Assembly (NCBI RefSeq): GCF_000002075.1
Contig: NW_004797298.1
Coordinates: forward strand, 1,857,178-1,921,177
Direction of reading: 5' to 3'
DNA: 64,000 nt
Origin: Aplysia californica
Lineage: Eukaryota; Mollusca; Gastropoda; Aplysiida; Aplysiidae
Shown: in pieces, positions 1 through 57,989 of the stretch
How positions within the stretch are numbered: position 1 is the first letter of the stretch
How the letters are laid out: each line of letters opens with the position of its first letter
Program-made: the position numbers and the translations under genes
The notes under the pieces: generated by a model
What the model was told of the DNA's origin: nothing
What the model saw: only the letters and a program-made list of their open reading frames with translations
The model's database searches: none

Positions 1-11
1 CATTTACGCGC

Positions 12-34
12 CCACACACACACCCGCACACACA

Positions 35-103
<69 letters not shown>

Positions 104-115
104 CGCACACACAGA
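12..115 (+). repeat. CA microsatellite
   Basis: Long CA run with few interruptions in the intron before exon 1 of the window. The remainder of 116-550 shows nothing but intron sequence. Confidence 0.95.
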
Positions 116-550
116 GCAATGCAGTCTTCCTCACTCACTGGGAAAAAATGCAGTCATCACAATTGCAACTCTTGTGCACCTGTCTTTTGCTGTATGACAT
201 TGCTTTTCACATTAATTTTCTTTTCACTTTAGACAGTCGAACTAAAACTTAATTTGTCATTATTCTCCACTTTTTGTACACTTTCAACCTGACATTTTAA
301 AAAATCATTCATGTATTTTTTTTATGGGTTTCATAATTTCTCAAGTATTGATACCATCCCAGGTATTGTAATCAGTGTTGATTGCTCCCACAAGTGTCTC
401 CCTTGTCTACCCCAAGAAAGACACCGGCGGTAGGAGGGCATTACTTGTAGGTCCTTCTTCTTTACTCTCTCTGTATTGTTCTGTCTGTCCGTCTGACTTT
501 TCATAGAACTAAATTATCTTCTCTAACCTGTGCCATGTTGTTGCCCACAG

Positions 551-46985
<46,435 letters not shown>

Positions 46986-48145
46986 CTGTCCTTGACCTCT
47001 GGGCGACTCCGTGCATGTGTGTGTGCCTGGAGCATCATGTCTTTTGCTAGATGACGTGTCATGACTTCCGCACACTCAAAGTCGACTCTGAGGACTCGGT
47101 GTCTATCAAGATCTGTCTTACCTCTTCAGTCCAGTGGCTCCCCGCCTCGGAGTCCTCACAGTTCTATATATCCAGCAGGATGTGATATCACTGTTGGTCC
47201 CTGTGTTTTATGCCTATGTGGGACATGGAACACAGAGGACATGGAAGACAGATCTTTCTTTTTTTCTATGAGACTTTTTAAAAACTTTTTTGTCACATTT
47301 CCATTATAAGTTATCACTGCACTTGAAATGTGTATATTTATTGTACCCTTGGTTCTCTGTGAAAATGTTTATAGATCAGAAATATTTTTATCCTTTCCTC
47401 TTGTCAAATGTCCTCAAATTGTTTGTATTTTGTGAACTGTGGCCTTTGTTTCACCCTCTCTTTGAGATTCATATTGACTTTAAAATATGCTTGTCACCGT
47501 GGCTGTTTGATAAGTGAACTGGTCTAGGAGTCTTCTTCTTTTCAAGGGTTCCTTGTGTCTCAACCTGTTTCCACCAACATCAGGGATGTAGCAGTTAAAC
47601 GCTTTGCCATCGCACACAGAAGACATTTGCTGCCGACCTGTTGCCGTACCCGTATTCTTTTTTATTCAGGCCTGGGATCAGCCATTTTGAAGTTAGTAGG
47701 ACATCAAACCCAAGCCAAAAGCCAGGGTTAGCGGAGGTGTGAAGGTTGCATCTGACCTCAGAGGGACTTTGGTCCGTTCAATGTCATGTCCCCATCAGTG
47801 GCAGCTCACCACCCTATGATCTTTTGGACAGTCAAATGTTGCAATGCACTCAAAGCTCTCAACATGGATAGTGTAGGCTTGCATGTTTTTATCCTGCGGT
47901 TTGTTCTTTTGCACAAAACTGTTCTGTACGCAATGTAATATACATCAAAATTAATTGTAACTAGATTTTTGCAATTGTGATTTTTATATGTACATCTTAT
48001 CTTGAAATGTGCGATACACGCACAGCTCTAAATGGTGCGGTTAATTTATCCCCAGTCAAAAAAACTTTCCTTATTACTGATTCCTTGTACTGTTAGTCTT
48101 TTCTTGTTGGAGTACAGAGTATTCTTACAGTAATAAATCATGAAC

Positions 48146-48150
<5 letters not shown>
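46986..48150 (+). other. ITPR: IP3R 3' untranslated region (proximal)
   Basis: AT-rich non-coding sequence after the stop codon with no long reading frame, ending near the first clear AATAAA (48132) and an AT microsatellite. A longer transcript is possible. Another AATAAA in a 3'-end-like context lies near 52087, and the same-strand repeat orientation continues to 56 kb. The end point is inferred. Confidence 0.65.
48132..48137 (+). terminator. Polyadenylation signal AATAAA
   Basis: Canonical AATAAA 1.15 kb after the stop codon, within TAATAAATCATGAAC and followed by an AT run. It is the first clear signal after exon 28. Confidence 0.55.
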
Positions 48151-48176
<26 letters not shown>

Positions 48177-48425
48177 TTTATTGAAACCTGATGGCACTCC
48201 CTAGTGTGAACATGGAATATATATATATCAAAGTGCTGCAGGCTACTACAGAAGTGCGTTTGTGTTTTGTATGTGTGTTTTGTGCGCTGTATCTATTTGT
48301 GTGTTCCTCTTGTGCCATGTTATCATCCCCCCTTCTTCTCCATCATGTGAGAAAGCCTAAAAAATGTTATGTGTCCTGCCCAGAGATTTTGTTTATGGAA
48401 CATCAAGCAAGTGGCCTTTTCTCTT

Positions 48426-48583
48426 GTGGGTGGTTGATGGATGCTCTGGTGTGATCTGCTCCTTCTTTCCTATCAAACGTCTTTCCTTCTTTTTTTGGTT
48501 TGTTACTCCTTTGTAACACCTCTAATCTTCGGCATTTATATGGCCTAATTGTGTTGCAAGTGCTGTAAAACTCTTTCTAAAAC
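48426..48583 (+). mobile_element. R1 copy 14
   Basis: R1 just past the proximal poly(A) signal of the receptor gene. The tail stem GGCATTT/AAGTGCT still pairs through two G-U pairs. Confidence 0.8.
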
Positions 48584-48659
48584 AAGCAATTTTACCCCCT
48601 TATTCTCTTATGGTGGACTGGTATTGTCGCGATGGGGGCTTGTACTTGAGGCTTTGACA

Positions 48660-48830
48660 GACTTGTTGTGGTTTGCTTCTTCTCTCCTATCAAACATCTG
48701 TCACCCTTATCTCCCCCCCTTCTTTTTTATGCTTGTTACTAGTTTACTCTCTTGTAATACCTCTAATCTTCTGGCGCTCATATGACCTTATGCATTTGCG
48801 AGCGCCGTAAACCTCTACTAAAAAAACACC
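48660..48830 (+). mobile_element. R1 copy 15 with GAGCGCC-type tail
   Basis: R1 middle (GTGGTTTGCTTCTTCTCTCC, then ATCAAACATCTGTC) joined to the tail GGCGCTCATATGACCTTATG...GCGAGCGCCGTAAA. It shows that R1 bodies occur with both tail types. Confidence 0.75.
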
Positions 48831-50203
48831 AAAAAACTTGTTGCTATATTTTAGGAATATTACTTTCCTCTTTGACCTCGGTCCCAACAGACAGGTACTT
48901 AAGGTTTTGGGCTTAACAGGCAGACATGCTGTATGCTTCTATTGATAGGCCCACACACACATATTGTGAAATTGTGTAAGCGTTTGAGTGGAGCTGCATT
49001 GGACTACTACATTGCTTTAACTTTTGAATATTCCTAGCTCTGAAAAGTCAGTTAAAGGACATCTGACCGTTGGTCTGTTATCACATTCCTGTGATATGAG
49101 TGCCTTTGTGTCTATGACAACCCTAGCTTCTACCTTGGGTTTGTGTTGTACACTTGGTTTCCAGGGAGCAGACATGGATAAAAGTGTTTGACTGGATTCA
49201 CCTTAGTCATTTCTGTCTTCATTTGTGTGTGTATGTGTTTGTTAGATTACAACTTATAATGGGTTTTGAGTCCCATACTTATTTTGATAATTATTTTGTC
49301 TAATGAGTGTATGTGTGGGGGCTTAGAATTTTCTGTATAACGGAGACGATAGGTCTGCTTGCTAGTGTGCACCGAAGTATCAATGAGGATGTGTGCTTGT
49401 GCATGTCAAAAAGTGGGTCTACTTGCACCTACCACCCTGCTCCACACATGTGACTCTTGAGTAACTTGTACAGAACTGTAGCTGCAATCAAACCAATGGG
49501 ACGACTATATATCCTGTTTTTGTTTTGTTGTCATCAGGGGAAATGTCTCACCTTTCTCTAACTTTATACAGTGATGAAAATGAATGCATTTTTCCTTGCG
49601 TTTTCTGTTGAACACATGACATATATATTATATATTAACAGCTTTATCTAATGTACCCCTCACCTCTATTTCCTTAAATTCTAGTTTTTACCAGCACTCT
49701 GTGACTTTCCTGGCGATGTGTATATTGGTGTGTCTGTGTTTGGGTGTGTTTGTTTGTGAGTGTCAGCGTGTGAAAAGAAGAACATCGTCCAACAGCGTGT
49801 TAATTTGTTTTTGGCCGCCGGTATTTTCACATGTGGAAAAAAAGTAGTTTGACACCTTAATCGGAATGGTGGTAGAGCTAAAACAGGTGCAAAATGAGAA
49901 ACTAGATTTAGATCTAGATGTACCCCCCCAAAAAATGTGTATTTTAGCTAATAGGCCTAGGCCTAGACCTCTGCGGTAAGAGCCGCAATGTCTTTGACAT
50001 GTCGTGAAAACATGCATAGCCTTTTTTTTCCACGACAGGTCGTGAAAACGCACGCAAAAATTTTTTCCCGGTGCGCATAGATTTTTTTCCCCACGACATG
50101 TTGCGAAAATACCGGCTGCCTTTGTTTTTGTTACGTCAGAGACTACAGGCTGGTGGTTGCACTTTACATTCCAGTGTTTTTCTTTTCCTGTCGCAGCACC
50201 TTC
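48831..50203 (+). other. Flank after the receptor gene
   Basis: No reading frame that looks coding. Contains the first TTTAGATCTAGATG hexamer cluster at 49907 and the CACGACATGTCGTG repeats. Confidence 0.8.
49990..50112 (+). repeat. Three near-palindromic CACGACATGTCGTG repeats
   Basis: GACATGTCGTGAAAACATGC, CCACGACAGGTCGTGAAAAC and CCACGACATGTTGCGAAAAT, spaced 35-60 bp apart with T runs between. Confidence 0.7.
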
Positions 50204-50207
50204 TTAA

Positions 50208-51249
50208 CTCATTCGCTACGCCGTTCCGTGGGCAGCGGCGCGGCGAAAGTGACTTCACTACGGCAAACCACCCCTGACGGCTCGAGAACCGACCTATAAT
50301 TCTAGCTTAGATATTATTCCAATCCACATATCCTTATTAAAATAAAGGTTATAATATAATATTGACTTCCGAGTTAAACGTTTCCACCGAAATTGGGAAG
50401 TTTTGATTCAGTTTTGAAACGTGATTTCATAGTTTATGCGAATTTGTTTTATCGGGATGCCCACATTATAGCCCAGACACCAGTCTTAGTATTTTAGCAC
50501 AACAAAATGTATCATTTTTTGCTCACTGGAGAAATGTAGGACTCTTCTGTAGAATATTGATACTATTGGACTCAAATTGCCAGCAGTGTTACTGAGAAAT
50601 CAATATTTTTGGTCTAGATCTAAATTGTCAAAATATTTTTTTTCTCCCCAAAATCACTACTTTTTGGTGAAATTACACCAAACATACCACTCAAGACAGT
50701 ATAGGTTTATTCCAAATGCTATTCTGAATAATTCCATATATGATACGAGTGTTTTTTTCTGTTCGTGAATGCATCTGGTCCTTTTTTCAAGATTATAAAA
50801 AGAAAAAAAAATTTCAGTATCGGATGTTATGATCCAAATGTACAAATTCTATGGAATGAATGAAAATAACTGCAAGTTTTTCAATATTTTTCAGTTCTAT
50901 ATTCATTTATGGTTATTTTGATGTATCATTTGACTAGGTGCAAAGATATTTTTGGAGTTTCACCAAAGATTAGGCCTATTAATTTTTATTTTCAAATTTT
51001 ATCTGCATCCAAGCAAAATTGTGTTGCATAATCACCTCTTACAGGAACCAAAGTTGAAAAATAAATAAATAAACATTACAGGTGTATTCTAAAAACCATA
51101 CTGAAAATTTTGGTATTTTCGATGTTGATATTTATTTGAATTTTTGGCCCCAAAGACCTTTGGACTGCGCACTAGTCATCATCTCATTTTGCCCTCCCGA
51201 AAAAAATGTGTCCCCAAGCCGAAAATAATACGAGTACGTAGCGAATGAG
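50208..51249. mobile_element. TTAA-flanked non-autonomous DNA transposon (1,042 bp)
   Basis: Perfect 13-bp inverted ends, CTCATTCGCTACG at 50208-50220 and its complement at 51237-51249, each next to a TTAA (50204-50207, 51250-51253). The TTAA duplication suggests a piggyBac-type transposase acted on it. No ORF above about 63 codons, so it cannot move by itself. Confidence 0.75.
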
Positions 51250-51253
51250 TTAA

Positions 51254-52241
51254 TAAGCATAGATGAAGCTCAACTATGTGCTCTGTGAACGTTGCCTAGT
51301 CTGAGGTGTAGTCTTGGTGCTTTGTATTTGCTTCATCACTCATGTATTGGGACCTTTGTATAAAAAGATAATGCTTCAAGAGGAGGGCCTTGACTATATA
51401 TATAGCTTACACTTTTTCCTTATTCCTGTGCCAGGGATGGGCAGACTCAGGAGTTGTTCTGTATTCAGGAATTATGTTTTTATATCTCGCTGTAAAAAAG
51501 TCCTGAAGTTATATTCCGTGTTTGGTTAAGATACAAGTTCAAGTGCAGGATTTCCTGTGCGTCGCTGCCTCAAACTCAGGAAAAAAAAACCCCAATACAA
51601 CAACGATTGTGTGCCCATTCTTGGTTACTGATTAGTTAACCACATGAATGTCAAAATCTTAGTCATAAGAATTGACAGCTGCATTTACGAGTTGTTCCCC
51701 CCGGTAGCTATGATGGCAAGTACTGGCTGCTTCTGGTGATGTCTTGTCTCCTTGCTGTCAGCTCCTGGTGACACCTTTAACCCCTCAATATATTATATAA
51801 TATATACCCCCCGCCCCATTCCCTTAAGGTTTCTGAGGACGTGTAGAGTGAATGAAAGTTTGATCAATGTATCTCATGTCTCTGGAATTTGTCTTATGAT
51901 TATGCTTGTGAAAGTGACGCACTAAGCGGGCAAAAAGCTCTCTACGTTTAACACTATAATCTGTCGTGACTGGCTGTGTTTGTACCGAAGAGCCCATGGA
52001 GGAAATAAAAGCCGCCATCTGCACTGTAGGCCTACCATTGCTGAAACCGTGATTTGAATGTTTGTATTTCCCTTGAAATTGTTCAAATAAACCTTGCTTA
52101 GAATATACTGCAACCTGTTTTGTTAGTTTATGAGTATTGTGAGTGCACATGTAACTATTTTGTGTTTCACCCAGGGAAATCCACTTCTGCATTCAGTTTC
52201 AGTTCTTGCAGTTGTTGTCACACTTTTTTTTTCAAATTCAA
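51254..52241 (+). other. Intergenic or distal 3' UTR
   Basis: TTCAAATAAACCTTGCTTAG near 52083 looks like a transcript 3' end on the + strand. A 122-codon open stretch on the minus strand (51824-52192) matches nothing known to me. Confidence 0.5.
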
Positions 52242-52417
52242 TCTGTGGGTGGTTGGAAGATGCTCTGGTGTGGTCTGCTCTTTCTTTCCTACCAAGCATC
52301 TATCATTCTTATCGCTCCTCCTTTTTTGCGTTTGTTACTCTCTTGTAACAATTCTAATCTTCCGCACTTATATGACCTCATTGTGTTGCAAGTGCCGTAT
52401 AACTCTTACTAAAACTG
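52242..52417 (+). mobile_element. R1 copy 16
   Basis: R1 with full head. The 11-bp duplication AAATTCAATCT / AAATTCAGTCT has one mismatch. The tail stem GCACTT/AAGTGC is intact. Confidence 0.85.
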
Positions 52418-52724
52418 AAATTCAGTCTTGGGCCTATTTGCCATAGTAATTTCTGTGGCAGGATTTTTATCGGTAGGCCTATCATGGAGTATAAGTATTC
52501 AAATCGAAAGTAAGACAAGACAAGACCCAAAGTCTGTGGATTAGATCAAGTCTATACTGTAATATGTCGGGGACTACTGTGAATACATGTACGTACAAGT
52601 AGTATATCTGTGGATGGGGTGAAGAGGCGGGAGCTTGAGGTCTGAAGCTATGATGCTTACCTTGCATGCCAGTGGAACGAAGGCCCTACTGGATTTTTTC
52701 CTGTCTTCGCCAGTGGCTAACCGT

Positions 52725-53093
52725 TCCATTCTGGTTTCCCAGATCTATCCTTTTCATTCTAGATTCCCAGAGCTATCCTTTTCATTCTAGATTACCAGAG
52801 CTATCCTTTTCATTCTGGTTTCCCAGAGCTATCCTTTTCATACAGTTTTCCCAGAGCATCCTTAGCAATATTTTACATTCCGGTTTCCCAGAGATATCCA
52901 TTATATTCCGATTTCCAAGAACTAACCTTTCCATTCTGGTTTCCCACAGCTATCCTTTTCATTCTAGTTTACCAGAGCTATCTTTTTCATTCTGGTTTCC
53001 CAGAGCTATCCTTTTCGTTCTGATTTAACAGAGCTAACCTTTTCATTCTGGTTTCTCCGAGGTTTTTCCCCAGAGCTATCCTTATCAATCTGG
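52725..53093 (+). repeat. 28-bp minisatellite
   Basis: About 13 units of CTATCCTTTTCATTCTGGTT TCCCAGAG, with the middle units more diverged than those at the ends. The unit is not a multiple of three, so the open frame through it is not likely to be coding. Confidence 0.95.
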
Positions 53094-53183
53094 TGAAATT
53101 TCTTCATTCCAAAAATAATGTCTAGACCTTCTCTATCTACGAGTGATTGGGAGTAATTTTTCTCAGCCTGATTCAATGTTGTA

Positions 53184-53983
53184 CACGGGGAGTCCACTTA
53201 TAACGAGTCCTGAAACAACGAGAAGTCTGTTATAAAGACACTATTCTAAAACCCCGTTTTTTCTCCTTCTTTATCTTTTGTAAATAAAATACTGCTATTG
53301 CGCAATCAGACCGTCACGCGAGTCGGTTTTAACGGAATATTGCTGCTGCTGTGCACAGCGTGCAGACCAATTACACACACATATAAAACCTTGCCAGTTG
53401 AGAAAGTTATTGGTGATCCAGCGAAACAAAGAATGGGAGAACCCACGCGAACCAACAATGAAGGCCGGAGCGAATGAGTGGGGAGGGTGTGGCATGCGCA
53501 GACAAGCAGAACGCATTGCGTGATTGGCCAGCCCAGTCTAGATTATCTCTAGGCATACCGTGCCTCTCACTTCTCTGGTGCGGGACGGAGAGGTCGCAAT
53601 GCTGTGGTAGATGGAGTGAATGTGTGACGTGCGCTAGCAGACGCAACGCACCACAGGGTGTGGTAGGGTGGGGGACAACACAGCGGGCGAGTTAGCCTAG
53701 AGCCAGGGCCCTTCTTTCTGATCGCCAACGCCGAGCTGTCAACATTGCTAGTGCTAGAGAAAGAAACCTAATTTGATTTTTGATAAAGTAAGACCTAGAG
53801 ATCATGTCGAACAAATCATCATCAGGGGAAATACAAAAAGGAATAAACAGAACGCCAAACTCATAGATTAGGCCTACTTTACTATTTCCCTTGAATGTAT
53901 TACTGGATCCCTTGTAACGAGAATCCTGCTATAACGGACATTTCGCACCGGTCCCCTACCTCTCGTTATAACAGGATTCCACG
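53184..53983. mobile_element. pogo/Tigger-like non-autonomous element (800 bp)
   Basis: The ends CACGGGGAGTCCACTTATAA and, reversed, CGTGGAATCCTGTTATAACG are inverted repeats next to TA dinucleotides. TTATAACG repeats near both ends are typical of the pogo/Tigger branch of Tc1-mariner. The GC-rich interior has only short frames. Confidence 0.65.
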
Positions 53984-53989
53984 TACTGG

Positions 53990-54214
53990 CATAAGCAATA
54001 GGGCGCTCACTACTTTCATCATGATATGATAACACTGCTCCAACACCATCTGGTGATGCATCACATGTTGATATTAGTTTCTTCTCTGAGTCATAGTGAG
54101 TCAGCAAGGTATCAGACGACGCTCAGCATCTTCAAACACTTAAAAAAGTCTTGAAGTTGGTCGGTGAGAAAGGAATGAAGATCAACAAGAGATGTGCTGC
54201 AGTACACATTTGAC
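53990..54214. mobile_element. Ty3/Gypsy retrotransposon fossil (pol fragments)
   Basis: Small remnants of LTR-retrotransposon pol: RNase H-like sequence on the minus strand (53990-54107) and reverse-transcriptase-like sequence on the plus strand (54124-54214). The two pieces are in opposite orientation, so the copy is rearranged and clearly broken. No LTRs are seen. It abuts the pogo-like element. Old. Confidence 0.75.
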
Positions 54215-55159
54215 GCGGTGAGCTTTGTCCCTGGGCCTGTGACACTCTTTGTTCTTTTTTTAATATTTAAAGTAAAATATTTAATGTATCTGCAAGTTTG
54301 ATCGACTTATTTCTGCAATCCCAACACAACAGTCCGCACATTTCTAAGACTTTTTTTTTCTACAATCAACACTCTACGGTTTCTGTTAGACTTATTTCTC
54401 TGTGCTAAAAGGCAGGGTCGCAATAATGACGTGTCATCAGCTCTGTGAAAACAGAAGGACACGTCAATATTTTGTTCCAAAAAGTCGAAACAGTCTACTC
54501 AGGGGTGGAAAGGCAAAGCGTCTTTCCTCCTCCAAGTCTGTTAACAAAAAGGTTGTTTTCTTGCCCTTTGACCCGACGCGCGACCATAATCGCGACTCGA
54601 CCTCCTCGTGTTCGTGTTCCGCGCAATTTACCGATAGGAAGTGTCTACGTACTCCCCGATTGGGGTCTACGTAGTCACTGTGTCTAGGTGGACCCCAAAA
54701 ATGTTGGATTGTGATTGGCTCGCTGAGCGAGCGGTAGTTTACATTGGTTACAATGCAGGCCACTGATCGTCTCGGGCAGTGTGTCGATCTTGTGTTACTA
54801 TAATTTATTTATTTTAGCCCAGAGAGAGAGAGTATTTAATGAATAAACGTATCTAGATCTAGAATCTAGATTTAGATTTTGTCGTGCACCCAGCCAAGAG
54901 TGTGCAGTTCGGAAAGTAGATGATCTAAATCTAGTGGTGGCCTGGTGGGCGAATGACCGAAGAGCGACTCTCGACTACTCGCCTGTGAATTGGTGGAGGC
55001 ACACTGGGCCTATCAATATCATGCAACTTGATTCACAGGTCTACAATCATAATTATCAACAGTAGGCCTACTTGCTTCTGTAGGCCCGGAGTCTACTAGT
55101 TTCAGACGGTTTCTTTTTCGGTGCACGGTTTGTTTACATGACTATGACGGCCATTGTGG

Positions 55160-55345
55160 GAGTGAATCTAGATCTAGATCTAGATCTAGATTTCTAGATC
55201 TAAATCTAAATCTAGAATCTAGACTAGATATCTAGATCTAGATTCTAGGTCTAGATCTCGATCTCGCTCGATCTAGAATCTAAATCTAGACCGAACTGCA
55301 CACTCTTGGCTGGGTGCACAACAAAATCTAGATCTAGATTCTAGA
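55160..55345. repeat. ATCTAG self-complementary hexamer repeat
   Basis: Dense runs of GATCTAGATCTAGATCTAG and variants lie between the two arms of the inverted-repeat complex. The repeat unit is its own reverse complement, so each strand can fold on itself. Confidence 0.85.
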
Positions 55346-55364
55346 TCTAGATACGTTTATTCAT

Positions 55365-55370
<6 letters not shown>

Positions 55371-55422
<52 letters not shown>
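55371..55422 (+). repeat. CT microsatellite in one arm of the inverted repeat
   Basis: About 25 CT units. The matching place in the other arm (54821-54832) has only about six GA units. Confidence 0.95.
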
Positions 55423-55423
<1 letters not shown>

Positions 55424-55821
55424 CTAAAATAAATTAATTATAGATATCTAGATCTAGTAACACAAGATAAATCCAATCACTATCCGAGATGATCAGTAAG
55501 TAGGCCTAGTAGCCTTGCATTGTAACCAATGCAAACTACCGCTCGCTCAGGGAGCCAATCACAGTCCAACATAATATTTGGGGTCCATCTAGACACCATG
55601 AAAACGTAGACCCCAATCAGGGAGTACGTAGACACTTCCTTACCGATAAGCGATTGCGCTGCGCGTTTATACGATCGTAAGATTGCGCTGTGTGTTTTAA
55701 CGATGGTATAATTGCGCGGCAATCTGAAGATTGGGTTAATATTTTATATGTAGTTTTGAAATTTAAAAAAAAAACAACCTTATATATGTACTTTTGAAAT
55801 AAAATTTTTTAAATACCCTTT

Positions 55822-55978
55822 GAGGGTGGTTGGCGGGTGCTCTGGTGTGGCTTGCTGCTTGTTCTTTCCTATCAAACATCTATCGTCCTTTTCTCCCCTC
55901 CTTCTTTTTTGTGTATGTTACTCTCTTGTAACACCTCTAATCTTCTGGCGCTCATATGACCTTATGCAGTTGCGTAAC
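55822..55978 (+). mobile_element. R1 copy 17, GAGCGCC-type tail, 3' cut
   Basis: Near-consensus R1 head and body. The tail starts GGCGCTCATATGACCTTATG and stops after GCAGTTGCG. The flanks TTTTTAAATACCCTTT and TTTTTAAAAAATACCTTT look like a duplication. It lies inside the inverted-repeat complex. Confidence 0.8.
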
Positions 55979-56819
55979 CTTTTTAAAAAATACCTTTCCA
56001 TCTTTATTCTTTTACTCACATCAAGGAATATTCACATAGGTTTTCAAAAGTGTAAAAATATGAAAATTAAAACTAACATATAAAACTGAAGAGCTCACAA
56101 GAATGATACAATGCCAGGTATTCAACTCAAAGTTCACAAAGTACATAAAAGAATAAATAAAGATGGATGTTATTATTTTTTTTTATTAAAAAAATATGAA
56201 ATAAGTCTTCAGATTGATGCACAATTATACCATCGTTAAAACGAGCAGCGCTATCTTACGATGGCTACGCATTTATACGATCGTAAAAACGCGCAGCGCA
56301 GATAGGTAAATTGCGCGGAACATACTAGGCCTTTACCGTACGGATTAAATTTCTTAGCCACCTTTATGTACTTGAATAAGACACCGTTATATTGGGTTAT
56401 TTATTGGCATCTTTTTGTGACCCTTCCAGAGATCCCTGCACTTTACCCCCCCCCCCCCCCCCCCCCCCCACATACACACACACATACACACGTTGTTTCT
56501 CTTTCCTCTGTTTATGTGTACAAACTAATTGCCGTACGTTGTGTCACATGGCATCAACTAGTCGTCTAGTACTGTACCCCAAATAATGCGCTTTGCTTTT
56601 TTATGGGAACTATAAAGGCCTATTACTAGTTTTTATACAGTATAAAAGAACTTCACTTCGGTTCCGTTCTACCACAAAACAGCAATGAAAATGTGCAAAT
56701 CTTATCTTTAGGCCTTTTTTTATTTTCTTTTTTATCTGTTTTTAAAAAAATTATCTTTTAAAAAAGAGTCCTTGAAAGCTCTAATGACTTAGTTAAAATC
56801 TCGATATCTCCAACCCATC

Positions 56820-57703
56820 NNNNNNNNNNNNNNNNNNNNNNNNNNNNNNNNNNNNNNNNNNNNNNNNNNNNNNNNNNNNNNNNNNNNNNNNNNNNNNNNN
56901 NNNNNNNNNNNNNNNNNNNNNNNNNNNNNNNNNNNNNNNNNNNNNNNNNNNNNNNNNNNNNNNNNNNNNNNNNNNNNNNNNNNNNNNNNNNNNNNNNNNN
57001 NNNNNNNNNNNNNNNNNNNNNNNNNNNNNNNNNNNNNNNNNNNNNNNNNNNNNNNNNNNNNNNNNNNNNNNNNNNNNNNNNNNNNNNNNNNNNNNNNNNN
57101 NNNNNNNNNNNNNNNNNNNNNNNNNNNNNNNNNNNNNNNNNNNNNNNNNNNNNNNNNNNNNNNNNNNNNNNNNNNNNNNNNNNNNNNNNNNNNNNNNNNN
57201 NNNNNNNNNNNNNNNNNNNNNNNNNNNNNNNNNNNNNNNNNNNNNNNNNNNNNNNNNNNNNNNNNNNNNNNNNNNNNNNNNNNNNNNNNNNNNNNNNNNN
57301 NNNNNNNNNNNNNNNNNNNNNNNNNNNNNNNNNNNNNNNNNNNNNNNNNNNNNNNNNNNNNNNNNNNNNNNNNNNNNNNNNNNNNNNNNNNNNNNNNNNN
57401 NNNNNNNNNNNNNNNNNNNNNNNNNNNNNNNNNNNNNNNNNNNNNNNNNNNNNNNNNNNNNNNNNNNNNNNNNNNNNNNNNNNNNNNNNNNNNNNNNNNN
57501 NNNNNNNNNNNNNNNNNNNNNNNNNNNNNNNNNNNNNNNNNNNNNNNNNNNNNNNNNNNNNNNNNNNNNNNNNNNNNNNNNNNNNNNNNNNNNNNNNNNN
57601 NNNNNNNNNNNNNNNNNNNNNNNNNNNNNNNNNNNNNNNNNNNNNNNNNNNNNNNNNNNNNNNNNNNNNNNNNNNNNNNNNNNNNNNNNNNNNNNNNNNN
57701 NNN
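56820..57703. other. Assembly gap (884 N)
   Basis: Between AT-rich sequence and a CpG-rich stretch in the intergenic part. Confidence 0.99.
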
Positions 57704-57989
57704 CCCATTTTGTTTGTTCGAAAATGCACCTCGGCCTAGCCCGTGACGTCAGGAACACGGGAAATGTCAACCACAGACCGCCGTCTGACGCGCCGACGGA
57801 GGCTGGGGCCCGAAAATATCAAGCACCGCTTGATATCAGGGATCGGCCCTGAGGGAAGTAAATTTTGTCCCTCGTCCCTAGAGTTCTTCCTCCAACACCT
57901 ACGTTCATCCCCTAGGACATGGCGTTGGACCTCTAGGGACAGAACCTAGCGTCCGATCGCAGCGTCTAAATCGCCATTAGGAAGGACCG
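57704..57989. other. CpG-rich stretch of unknown role
   Basis: Many CG dinucleotides, a TGACGTCA-like site (57744), a hairpin ATATCAAGC/GCTTGATAT (57818-57838) and inverted CCCTAGAG/CTCTAGGG. It may be a promoter-like region or the end of an element hidden in the gap. Confidence 0.4.

Larger units (their letters stand above)
54617..56322. repeat. Layered inverted-repeat complex (1.7 kb)
   Basis: The outer ends TTCCGCGCAATTTACC (54618) and GGTAAATTGCGCGGAA (about 56308-56323) are inverted. Inside are a pair of roughly 300-bp arms (54630-54920 and 55285-55648) and a second pair (55650-55722 and 56222-56310). It carries ATCTAG repeats, a CT repeat and an R1 copy. It is probably a foldback-type DNA element or several nested ones. 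No transposase is seen. Confidence 0.7.

Noticed and set aside
51824-52192. 122-codon minus-strand frame
   Set aside because: No family recognised, no splice or promoter context, and AT-rich codon use. The + strand there looks like a transcript 3' end.
52666-53028. 120-codon open frame rich in Phe, Pro and Ser
   Set aside because: It is a translation of the 28-bp minisatellite. The unit is not a multiple of three and no coding signals flank it.
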